Assembly (NCBI GenBank): GCA_027484655.1
Contig: JAIXSM010000073.1
Coordinates: 1-58,392 of the forward strand
Reading direction: 5' to 3'
DNA: 58,392 nucleotides
DNA from: Hyphomicrobiales bacterium
Lineage (GTDB): Bacteria; Pseudomonadota; Alphaproteobacteria; Rhizobiales; Beijerinckiaceae
The position numbers and the translations under genes are program-made. Below, piece after piece: positions 8,319-16,732 of this stretch; the first letter of the stretch is position 1, and each line of letters starts with the position of its first letter. Under the pieces are notes generated by a model. That model was not told where the DNA came from. It made no database searches and saw only the letters and a program-made list of their open reading frames with translations.

Positions 8319-9770
8319 ATGTTTGAACAAGTCTTCAAGAACATCGACGATGCCCTCCGCAAGGAAGACGGATGCTCGACCGAGCTCGACTATATCGAGC
8401 AAACCTCTTGGGTATTGTTCCTGAAATATCTGGATGATCTGGAGAAGGAGCGCGAGGGCATGGCCGCGCTGGAGGGCCGCGCCTATGCCCCGATCATCGA
8501 TGCCGCGCATCGCTGGGGCGTTTGGGCCGCGCCGAAGAAGGCCGATGAGACGCTCGACCACACCCGCACGCGTACCGGGCCGGACCTGATCGACTACGTC
8601 AACGAAAAGCTCTTCCCCTATCTCAAGGCCTTCAAGGAGCGCGCCACCGGCTCCGACACCATCGAATACAAGATCGGCGAGATTTTCGGCGAGCTGCGCA
8701 ACCGCTTCCAGTCCGGCTATAACCTGCGGGACGTGGTGCAAGAGATCGACGAGCTGCGCTTCGGCTCCCAGGCCGAGAAGCATGAACTCTCGGATCTCTA
8801 CGAGTCGCGCATCAAGCGCATGGGCAATGCCGGGCGCAATGGCGGCGAGTACTACACGCCCCGCCCGCTCATCCGCGCCATGATCCACGTCGTCGATCCC
8901 AAGATCGGCGAGCGCATCTATGACGGCGCGGTCGGCTCGGCGGGCTTCCTGTGCGAGGCCTTCGCCCACCTGCGCCCGAAGGCCCGTACGACGGCGGACA
9001 TCGAAACCCTCCAGACGCGCACCCTCTACGGCAAGGAGAAGAAGCCGCTCGCCTATGTCATCGCGATCATGAACATGATCCTGCACGGCATCGATGCGCC
9101 GAACATCATCCATTCGAACACGTTGGCCGAGAACATCTCGGATATTCAGGCAAAGGACCAGTTTGATATCATCCTCGCAAACCCGCCTTTTGGTGGCAGC
9201 GAGCGCCCGGAGGTGCAGCAGAATTTCGATATCCGCACGGGCGAGACCGCCTTTCTCTTCCTCCAGCATTTCATGCGGATGCTGAAGCCCGGTGGGCGGG
9301 CGGCGATCGTCATCAAGAACACGTTCCTCTCGAACTCGGACAATGCCAGCGTCGCCTTGCGGCGCGAATTGCTGGCGAATTTCAACCTGTTTGCGGTGCT
9401 CGATATGCCGGGCGGCACGTTTCAGGGGGCGGGCGTCAAAACCGTGGTGCTGTTTTTCGAGAAGGGCGCACCGACGCGGTCGATCTGGTTTTACAAGCTC
9501 GATCCGGGCCGCAATATGGGCAAGACCAACCCGCTCAATGATGAGGATCTGGCGGAGTTTGTGCGGCTCCAGCCCGCGCGCGGCAACTCCGACAATTCCT
9601 GGAGCATCGATGCCGGTACCATAGACAAGACGAGCTATGACCTCTCGGTGAAGAACCCGAACAAGGGCGAAGAAGCGGCCATCCGCACCCCGCAGGAGAT
9701 CATGGACGAGATCGTCGCGCTGGATGCCGAGAGCGCCGACATCCTCGCCAGCATCCGGGGGCTGGTATGA
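8319..9770 (+). CDS. hsdM: Type I restriction-modification system, DNA methyltransferase subunit
   Basis: A 483-residue HsdM with an N-terminal helical HsdM_N domain (about 1-140) and an N6-adenine methyltransferase core. Key motifs are EYYTPR at 177-182, the S-adenosylmethionine-binding region VYDGAVGSAGFLCEAF-type (here IYDGAVGSAGFLCEA) and the catalytic NPPF at 288-291. Together with HsdS it methylates an adenine in each half of the recognition site and protects host DNA. It is the first gene of the hsdM-hsdS-hsdR operon; the stop overlaps the hsdS ATG. The motif I residues read GAVGSAGF rather than the commoner DPACGSGGF, in keeping with a subset of HsdM proteins, and are worth a glance when judging activity. 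Confidence 0.96.
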   Translation: MFEQVFKNIDDALRKEDGCSTELDYIEQTSWVLFLKYLDDLEKEREGMAALEGRAYAPIIDAAHRWGVWAAPKKADETLDHTRTRTGPDLIDYVNEKLFPYLKAFKERATGSDTIEYKIGEIFGELRNRFQSGYNLRDVVQEIDELRFGSQAEKHELSDLYESRIKRMGNAGRNGGEYYTPRPLIRAMIHVVDPKIGERIYDGAVGSAGFLCEAFAHLRPKARTTADIETLQTRTLYGKEKKPLAYVIAIMNMILHGIDAPNIIHSNTLAENISDIQAKDQFDIILANPPFGGSERPEVQQNFDIRTGETAFLFLQHFMRMLKPGGRAAIVIKNTFLSNSDNASVALRRELLANFNLFAVLDMPGGTFQGAGVKTVVLFFEKGAPTRSIWFYKLDPGRNMGKTNPLNDEDLAEFVRLQPARGNSDNSWSIDAGTIDKTSYDLSVKNPNKGEEAAIRTPQEIMDEIVALDAESADILASIRGLV

Positions 9771-10993
9771 AGGGGTGGGAGACCAAGAAACTTGGGGAGG
9801 TTTGCGATCTAATCGCGCGCGGCGTAGCGCCGAAGTACCTCGAAACCGGCGGGGCAAGAGTCGTCAACCAAAAGTGCGTGCGAGATCATGCCATTAACTT
9901 CGACTTGGCGCGCAGGCACGACCATACGGCCAAAGCCGTTCCCAAGGATCGTTACATTCGGGCTGGGGACGTCCTCGTAAACTCGACCGGCACGGGAACG
10001 CTGGGACGTGTCGCACAGGTTCGGCAAGAACCGGATGAGCCAACTACCGTCGACACTCACGTGACAATTGTTCGCCCGCAAGCCAAACGTTTTTTCCCGG
10101 ATTTCTTCGGTTACATACTGATCAAGATCGAGGACGAGATTGCCGCATCCGGCGAGGGTGCAAGTGGGCAGACGGAACTTGCGCGGTCCACTTTGACCGA
10201 GAAATTCCTAGTGTCGTTTCCTACGTCGCTCGATGAACAGCGGCGGATTGTGGCCATTCTGGATGAGGCCTTTGCCGGGCTGGCCGTCATGCGCCAGCAC
10301 GCCGAGGCCAACCTCAAGAACGCCCGCGCCATCTTCGACAGCCACCTCAACTCTATCTTCTCGCAACGTGTCGAGGGGTGGGTTACCGAGGGGCTAAATG
10401 AGCATGTTCGTTTTGTGGACTATCGAGGCAAGACGCCTCCGAAGCGTGATGCTGGAATCCGGCTGATAACAGCCAAAAATGTCAAAATGGGATTCATTCG
10501 CCGCGAGCCGGAAGAGTTTATCGATCCTGCTGCTTACGATGAATGGATGACTCGGGGCTTTCCCAAGAAAGGTGACGTGCTCTTTACGACAGAAGCACCG
10601 CTGGGGAACGTTGCGCAGCTCGACACTGACGAAAAGGTTGTTATTGGACAGCGCTTAATTACCATGCAGCCTGTACCTAATGTTCTAGACCGTAAGTTTT
10701 TGGCATTCATGCTTATGTCTGGGCCGCTGCAAGAAGCGATCCACGCCAAAGCTACAGGCGCAACGGTCTTGGGGATTAAGGCAAAGCTTTTGAAGTTCAT
10801 CCCCATTTCGTATCCACAGAAGCTGGCAGAGCAGCGGGCGATTGCCGACAAGATCGAAGAGATTTCGCTTGAGGTTGCCCGCCTCGAATCCCTCTACCGC
10901 CAGAAACTCGTGGCCATTGACGAACTCAAGCAATCCATCCTGCACCGGTGCTTTTTGGGCGCGTTGAGCGCCAAGGACGCGCTGGCCGCATGA
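9767..10993 (+). CDS. hsdS: Type I restriction-modification system, specificity subunit
   Basis: A 408-residue HsdS with two target-recognition domains. TRD1 is at about 1-165 and TRD2 at about 205-345; each is followed by a conserved helical spacer, the first containing LDEQRRIVAILDEAFAGL and the second LAEQRAIADKIEE with SLYRQKLVAIDELKQSIL. The spacer length sets the distance between the two half-sites, giving an asymmetric bipartite target. The ATG overlaps the hsdM stop (ATGA) and the stop overlaps the hsdR ATG, so the three subunits are translationally coupled. The target sequence cannot be read from the protein by eye. Confidence 0.95.
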   Translation: MKGWETKKLGEVCDLIARGVAPKYLETGGARVVNQKCVRDHAINFDLARRHDHTAKAVPKDRYIRAGDVLVNSTGTGTLGRVAQVRQEPDEPTTVDTHVTIVRPQAKRFFPDFFGYILIKIEDEIAASGEGASGQTELARSTLTEKFLVSFPTSLDEQRRIVAILDEAFAGLAVMRQHAEANLKNARAIFDSHLNSIFSQRVEGWVTEGLNEHVRFVDYRGKTPPKRDAGIRLITAKNVKMGFIRREPEEFIDPAAYDEWMTRGFPKKGDVLFTTEAPLGNVAQLDTDEKVVIGQRLITMQPVPNVLDRKFLAFMLMSGPLQEAIHAKATGATVLGIKAKLLKFIPISYPQKLAEQRAIADKIEEISLEVARLESLYRQKLVAIDELKQSILHRCFLGALSAKDALAA

Positions 10994-13326
10994 ATGAAGC
11001 CGAGACCCGCGCCGAGTTGATCGACCCCGCCCTGAAGGCGGCGGGCTGGGGCGTGGTCGAGGGCAGCCGCATCCGCCGCGAGGTCATCGCGCCGGGGCGG
11101 CTTGAAGGCGGCGGGCGACGCGGCAAGGCCGAGATCGCCGATTATGTGCTGATCTTCCGCAATACCAAACTGGCCGTGATCGAGGCCAAGAAGCGAGCCG
11201 CGCCCGTGACCGAAGGCCTTGGCCAAGCCAAGCTCTATGCGGGCAAGCTCCTCACCCGCTTCGCCTTCTCCTCTAATGGCGAGGGCGTCTATCAGGTCGA
11301 TATGCAGACCGGCGCGGAAGGGCCGGTCGATGCCTTCCCGTCACCCGAGGCGCTCTGGGCCGCTGCCTTCCCCGAGCCCAATGCGTGGCGTGATCGTTTC
11401 GCCGCCATCCCCTTCATTGAGAAGGGCGGCGGCTGGTCTGTCCGCTACTACCAGCACAACGCCGCAAACCGGGCACTGGAGGCCGTTGCAGCGGGCAAGC
11501 CGCGCATTCTGCTGACGCTCGCCACTGGCACCGGCAAGACCACCATCGCCTTCCAGATCGCGTGGAAGCTGTTTCAGGCGAAGTGGAACCTCTCGGGCGA
11601 ACCCACGCGCCGCCCGCGCATCCTGTTTCTCGCGCATCGGAACATTCTCGCCAATCAGGCCAAGAATGATTTCAGCTCCTTCGCGGCCTTCCCCGAGGAT
11701 GCCATGGTCCGCATCCGCCCCGACGAGATCGCCAAGAAAAGCCGCGTGCCGACTAACGGCAACCTGTTTTTCACGATCTTCCAGACCTTCATGAGCGGCA
11801 AGGACGCTGAGGGCAACGACGCGCCCAATTTCGGCGACTATCCGAAGGACTTCTTCGATTTCATCATCATCGACGAGTGCCATATCGGCGGCGCGAAGGA
11901 TGAAAGCACGTGGCGCGGCATTCTGGAATATTTCACGCCCGCCGTGCAGCTTGGCCTGACAGCCACGCCCAAACGCGAGATCAATGCCGACACGTATCGG
12001 TATTTCGGCGACCCCGTTTATATCTACTCGCTCAAGGAAGGCATTAACGACGGCTACCTAACGCCTTTCAAGGTGAGGCAGATAGCGACCACGCTCGACG
12101 ATTATATCTACACCCCGGATGACGAGGTTATCTCCGGCGAGGTCGAGGAAGGCAGGCGCTACCGCGAAGGCGAGTTCAACCGCATCATCGAAATCATGGA
12201 CCGGGAACGCTACCGGGTGCGCGTGTTCATGAACGAGATCGACCAGCGCGAAAAGACCATCGTCTTCTGTGCCTCGCAGGATCACGCCGCTGCCGTGCGC
12301 GACCTGATCAACCAGATGAAAACGAGCACCGACCCGCTCTATTGCGCCCGCGTGACCGCTAATGACGGCGCGATTGGCGATGGACACCTCAAGGCCTTCC
12401 AGAACAACGAGAAGACCATCCCGACCATCCTCACCACGTCGCAGAAGCTCTCGACCGGAGTGGATGCCCGCAACGTGCGCAACATCGTGCTGATGCGCCC
12501 GGTTAACTCGATGATCGAGTTCAAGCAGATCATCGGGCGCGGCACCCGCCTCTATGACGGCAAGGAGTACTTCACGATCTACGATTTCGTGAAGGCTTAC
12601 GAGCACTTCAACGACCCCGAATGGGATGGCGAGCCGCTGGAGCCGGAACAGCCGCGACCGCGCGGCGAGCGGGGCGAGACGACACCACCAGAAGCGCCAC
12701 CCGGCGGGGATGAGGGAGACGACACCCAACGCCCGGCGACGATCAAGATCAAGCTGGCCGATGGCAAGGAGCGCACCATCCAGCATATGTCCGCCACGAC
12801 ATTCTGGAGCCCGGACGGCAGGCCGATGTCCGCCGCGCAATTCGTCGAGAAGCTGTTCGGTGACCTGCCGACCTTCTTCAAGGATGAAGAGGAATTGCGC
12901 CACCTCTGGAGCCAGCCCGAAACCCGCAAGGCGCTGCTTCAGGGCCTCGCTGACAAGGGCTATGGCCGCGACCAACTCACCGAAATGCGCCGCGCCATCA
13001 ATGCCGAGAAGAGCGATATCTTCGACGTGCTGGCCTACGTCGCCTTCCTGGCCGCTCCGATCACCCGCGAGGAACGCGTCGAGACCCGCCGGGCTCAGGC
13101 ACTCCAGCCCTACAGCGCCGAGCTACAGGCCTTCCTCGATTTTGTCCTCGGGCAATATGTGGCTGAAGGCATCGATGAACTCTATCAGGAGAAGCTGGGC
13201 GCGCTGATCGGCCTGCGTTACGGCTCTGTGAATGACGCCGTCCGGGCGATCGGCAGCGTCGACAACATCCGCGACGCGTTCGTCGGGTTTCAGCGGCATT
13301 TGTTTGCAGGCGGGGCGGAGCAGTGA
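10990..13326 (+). CDS. hsdR: Type I restriction-modification system, restriction/translocase subunit
   Basis: A 778-residue HsdR (EcoEI-like). The N-terminal nuclease domain has the PD-(D/E)xK pattern EIADYVL followed by VIEAKK (Glu65, Lys67). The superfamily 2 motor has motif I ATGTGKT (178-184), DECH (295-298), LTATPKR and motif VI QIIGRGTRLYDG. A Pro/Glu-rich linker around residues 550-590 leads to the EcoEI_R_C-type C-terminal domain that docks on HsdM/HsdS. All catalytic residues look intact. The ATG at 10990 overlaps the hsdS stop. Only 20 bp separate its stop from mcrB, so mcrBC may be read through from this operon. Confidence 0.95.
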   Translation: MNEAETRAELIDPALKAAGWGVVEGSRIRREVIAPGRLEGGGRRGKAEIADYVLIFRNTKLAVIEAKKRAAPVTEGLGQAKLYAGKLLTRFAFSSNGEGVYQVDMQTGAEGPVDAFPSPEALWAAAFPEPNAWRDRFAAIPFIEKGGGWSVRYYQHNAANRALEAVAAGKPRILLTLATGTGKTTIAFQIAWKLFQAKWNLSGEPTRRPRILFLAHRNILANQAKNDFSSFAAFPEDAMVRIRPDEIAKKSRVPTNGNLFFTIFQTFMSGKDAEGNDAPNFGDYPKDFFDFIIIDECHIGGAKDESTWRGILEYFTPAVQLGLTATPKREINADTYRYFGDPVYIYSLKEGINDGYLTPFKVRQIATTLDDYIYTPDDEVISGEVEEGRRYREGEFNRIIEIMDRERYRVRVFMNEIDQREKTIVFCASQDHAAAVRDLINQMKTSTDPLYCARVTANDGAIGDGHLKAFQNNEKTIPTILTTSQKLSTGVDARNVRNIVLMRPVNSMIEFKQIIGRGTRLYDGKEYFTIYDFVKAYEHFNDPEWDGEPLEPEQPRPRGERGETTPPEAPPGGDEGDDTQRPATIKIKLADGKERTIQHMSATTFWSPDGRPMSAAQFVEKLFGDLPTFFKDEEELRHLWSQPETRKALLQGLADKGYGRDQLTEMRRAINAEKSDIFDVLAYVAFLAAPITREERVETRRAQALQPYSAELQAFLDFVLGQYVAEGIDELYQEKLGALIGLRYGSVNDAVRAIGSVDNIRDAFVGFQRHLFAGGAEQ

Positions 13327-13346
13327 CCGGATACGAGGAACGCTAA

Positions 13347-15110
13347 ATGGCCAGATACCATCCGGATCACGATGCTGCGCCGATACACAGTATAGCTGAA
13401 CAGTGGAAGACCGCGTGCCTGATTGCCGACGGCTCGTTGTTCAGCACCGACGCTGCCCTTTGGACCCTCGACAACCTCAAGCATTTAGAGCGGGCGTTTG
13501 TCGGAAACCCAATTGAAGGAAACACGGCCGGCTTCCTCGAAAAATTTAAACTCCAGCTACAGAACGAGAACCCTAAGACGGTTCAGCTCGCCTCAGAGAT
13601 CATGTTTGTCCATTTCTTGTTCACGACCAGTGTTGGCCCTCAAGCGAAAATCGAGATGGTCCGCACCGTTTGGGAATGGTCCGGCGCAGTATTGCCGAAC
13701 GACCATACGTTGTTCGCACCAGTTGGCCTTCGAGGCGTAGCCAATACCGGCACCGCCTACAACACGTTGCGCTGGAAGGAAGTCGCCTATCTGATTTCTC
13801 TGGCGGTAGCGTTCAAGAAGCTGCCTCCCGACAGTCGCATCCAGGCCCTTGCCAGTGCTGAGACGTTCTCCGACTGGGTCTACGGTCAGCCCATGGACGG
13901 CGATCGTATGTTTCGGCGGATGATCCTGTATCTGCTGTTCCCGGACTCGTATGAACGTGCTGCAACTTTGAAGGACAAACACGCAATCCTGTCCGCCTTG
14001 GAGCCAGTACCGATCGGCCAAATCCGTAAAGTCGCAGAACCAGTCCTTGATCAGCGCCTTCTCGCCTTGCGTGAACGGCTTGGCCGCGAGATGGGAACCA
14101 CTGAGATCGACTTTTACCGGTCCCCATTGATCGACCGCTGGAAGCTAAAAGAGAGCCCCGAAGACGACACCGAACCATCTGACGTGACCAAAGATGCCGG
14201 CGAAGCCGAAACCTCGGGGTCAAGGGCATCGCTTAGCCCTTTCACAATCGACGATATCGTCCGTGAGGGCTGCTTCATCGAACGAACGAAACTCAGCGAC
14301 ATTCTCTCTATGGCGCGAGAGAAGTGTAATCTCGTCCTTCAGGGCGCACCGGGTACCGGCAAGACCTGGCTTGCCCGGCGGTTGGCCTATGCCTTGATCG
14401 GCGAACGCGACGAAGCACGCGTCACCGTGCTCCAGTTCCACCCCTCGCTTTCCTATGAGGACTTTGTAAGGGGCTGGCGACCCTCCGCCGATGGCAGATT
14501 GCAACTGGTCGACGGCGCGTTCCTGAGAGCCGCTGAAGCCGCCAAGGCTAATCCCACGCGCGACTTCGTTGTCGTGATCGAGGAGATCAATCGCGGCAAC
14601 CCGGCACAGATATTTGGCGAACTGCTCACCTTGCTGGAGAACACCAAACGCAAGCCGTCAGAGGCCATTGCACTCGCCTATCCGCGCCATGGCGAAGGGC
14701 CGGTGCATCTGCCCCCGAACCTCTTCGTCATCGGGACGATGAATATCGCGGATCGTTCCTTGGCCTTGGTCGACCTCGCGCTGCGTCGGCGCTTTGCCTT
14801 TGTCACACTGGAGCCGCGCCTCGGACCAGAATGGCGGCAGCATTGCGCGAAACACGGGATGGAAGCCGACACGATCACCATGATCGAGGACCGCATGACG
14901 GAGCTTAACAAGGCCATCTCTGATGACCGGGCTCTTGGACCGGCATTTCGGATCGGGCACAGCGTGGTCACGCCGGAATCGCCAGTGGCGGACTCTGCTG
15001 CATGGTTTGAAGCACGGATCACCAGTGAGATCGCGCCGCTCCTTGAGGAATACTGGTATGACCGGCCTGAGCGCGCGGCTGATGCAACGACCTCATTGCG
15101 CAGACGTTAG
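13347..15110 (+). CDS. mcrB: McrB-type AAA+ GTPase of the McrBC restriction system
   Basis: A 587-residue protein. The C-terminal AAA+ motor has Walker A GAPGTGKT (333-340), Walker B VVVIEEINRG (Glu412-Glu413) and the McrB signature GTMNIADRSL with LALRRRF (463-483). McrB hexamers use GTP to drive the McrC nuclease on modified (typically 5-methylcytosine) DNA. The N-terminal 300 residues, which should read the DNA modification, do not resemble the E. coli McrB N-domain (DUF3578) by eye, so target choice is unknown. A charged linker near residues 270-295 separates the two halves. mcrC starts 2 bp downstream. Confidence 0.93.
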   Translation: MARYHPDHDAAPIHSIAEQWKTACLIADGSLFSTDAALWTLDNLKHLERAFVGNPIEGNTAGFLEKFKLQLQNENPKTVQLASEIMFVHFLFTTSVGPQAKIEMVRTVWEWSGAVLPNDHTLFAPVGLRGVANTGTAYNTLRWKEVAYLISLAVAFKKLPPDSRIQALASAETFSDWVYGQPMDGDRMFRRMILYLLFPDSYERAATLKDKHAILSALEPVPIGQIRKVAEPVLDQRLLALRERLGREMGTTEIDFYRSPLIDRWKLKESPEDDTEPSDVTKDAGEAETSGSRASLSPFTIDDIVREGCFIERTKLSDILSMAREKCNLVLQGAPGTGKTWLARRLAYALIGERDEARVTVLQFHPSLSYEDFVRGWRPSADGRLQLVDGAFLRAAEAAKANPTRDFVVVIEEINRGNPAQIFGELLTLLENTKRKPSEAIALAYPRHGEGPVHLPPNLFVIGTMNIADRSLALVDLALRRRFAFVTLEPRLGPEWRQHCAKHGMEADTITMIEDRMTELNKAISDDRALGPAFRIGHSVVTPESPVADSAAWFEARITSEIAPLLEEYWYDRPERAADATTSLRRR

Positions 15111-15112
15111 GC

Positions 15113-16264
15113 ATGACCTCCGAAGCCACGGAAGATGTCGACATCCAACCCGGGCTCGCAGCCCGCATCCCGCTGCGCAACAAGTTTGTCTTGCTGCTCT
15201 ACGCTTCTGACCTCGCACGGTATCAGGGCGAATTTTCTGGCCTGTTGGAGTGCTTGCCCGAGAAGGCTGAAGCCGATTTTCTGTCGTTGATCGGGCGCAT
15301 TCTTGAGTTTGCGGTCCAGCGTAGGCTGAAACGCAACCTGTCGAAGGGGTACATTGGCCGAAAGGCGGTGCTAACGCGTGTGAGAGGCCGGATCGATTTG
15401 ATGCCGACCTTGGTCAATCAGCTGATGGAACGCGGCCAGATCGCCTGCCGTTTCGAGGAGTTGACTGCCGACACACCGCGCAACCGTCTCGTTCGGCACG
15501 CTCTGACGATTGTCGCAGCACGCGTCAGCGATGATGGCTTGGCGCATACATGCCGGACATTGGCCCGTGATCTGGGTGACATGGGCGTGTCGAGCAATCT
15601 GCCGTCCAGAACTGAGCTTGCAACGGATGTCATAAGCCGGAACGACGCGCTGGATCACCTGATGGTCGCCACCGCCCGACTGGTCATCACACCCGAGCTT
15701 CCTTGGGCGGCCGACGGAGACAGAAAGACCGGAGATCTGACAGCGGACCTCGTCTTCTGGCGGATCTATGAAAAGGCTGTTGCGCGAATATGTGAGGTTG
15801 CATTCCCCAGCAGGGTCAAAACACAAGCACAGCTGCGCTGGCCATTTGACGCGATCATGCCGGAAACCCGATCTCTATGGCCGGTCATGCAACGGGATTT
15901 GCTGATCAAGCGTGACGACGGCAGCGTTCTCATCGTCGATACCAAGTTCGCAACGATGCTCACCGAGCGGGATGGTCGAGCCCAGTTCAAGACGGCGCAT
16001 CTCTACCAGATGTTCAGCTATCTCGTCGCGCACGAGCGGGCGAGCAGCCAGAACGCCGATGGCTTGCTGCTTTACCCTGCTGTAGGCGAACCTGAGATCG
16101 AGCACGTTGCAGAGGTGGCCGGACGCGTCATGCGGCTCGCCAGCGTCAATCTGGCTGCGCCCGCACTCGACATCGTCGCGCGCATTCAGGCCTTGGTCGC
16201 CCCGTCCCGTTCAACTGATCCTGCCCACGGCTCTGACGAGCGCTTGCTGAAGCGCGCGAGCTAG
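15113..16264 (+). CDS. mcrC: McrC nuclease subunit of the McrBC restriction system
   Basis: A 383-residue McrC. The N-terminal region (IPLRNKFVLLLYASDLARYQ) matches the domain that inserts into the McrB ring, and the C-terminal part carries the PD-(D/E)xK nuclease: a DLLIKRDDG strand followed by LIVDTK (Asp276, Lys278). McrC cleaves DNA when McrB translocates between two modified sites. The gene lies 2 bp after mcrB and is certainly in the same operon. The stop is followed by about 470 bp without a clear gene before the SIR2 gene. Confidence 0.93.
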   Translation: MTSEATEDVDIQPGLAARIPLRNKFVLLLYASDLARYQGEFSGLLECLPEKAEADFLSLIGRILEFAVQRRLKRNLSKGYIGRKAVLTRVRGRIDLMPTLVNQLMERGQIACRFEELTADTPRNRLVRHALTIVAARVSDDGLAHTCRTLARDLGDMGVSSNLPSRTELATDVISRNDALDHLMVATARLVITPELPWAADGDRKTGDLTADLVFWRIYEKAVARICEVAFPSRVKTQAQLRWPFDAIMPETRSLWPVMQRDLLIKRDDGSVLIVDTKFATMLTERDGRAQFKTAHLYQMFSYLVAHERASSQNADGLLLYPAVGEPEIEHVAEVAGRVMRLASVNLAAPALDIVARIQALVAPSRSTDPAHGSDERLLKRAS

Positions 16265-16732
16265 ACCCTTCGAATTGCACGCCATAGGGTGCCGGTCCGC
16301 CGTTCGACACAGTGATCGCTTTGCGCCCTCGTTTCGGTCGTTCGGCGGCCACACGACCGCTCTCAAATCCTGCCGTTATTTCTTCGCGCGGGGCACGTCC
16401 ACGACGCGTGAATGTATCGGAGCGTTCGAGAACATAGATGCTCTTCGCACTCGCAAGGGCGAGTTTGAGATGGATGCCGAGTTCTACAAATACTGGCAAA
16501 CCTAAGGCTTCAAGGTTGGTCGTGCCGTCGCGCAACAGCTGCGGAAGGCATTGGAGCAGGCGGCGAAGCTACCGAGATTAACTTGTAGGCATTGAGCCGA
16601 AGTTGGTCATGGTCTTGACGCGCTACCCTGTGCTGCTTTTGGCAGACCGGTAGACATTCAGTAGTGTGCCGGTATGGTCAGGCCTATGGGATAGGTGCGG
16701 CTGCTGCAGCGGGCAAGGGGATCGACAAGGAT
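16265..16732. other. Gap between mcrC and the SIR2 gene, no supported gene
   Basis: Short open frames occur on both strands (for example a 76-codon frame ending at 16505 with the readable tail KGEFEMDAEFYKYWQT, which after one stop continues as GFKVGRAVAQQLRKALEQAA). This looks like the remnant of a broken coding sequence but matches nothing I recognise. The promoter for the three-gene SIR2 set should lie in the last 150 bp; I see no convincing -35/-10 pair. Confidence 0.4.

Noticed and set aside
8316-9857. 513-codon open frame on the minus strand
   Set aside because: It mirrors hsdM, whose catalytic motifs are unmistakable on the plus strand.
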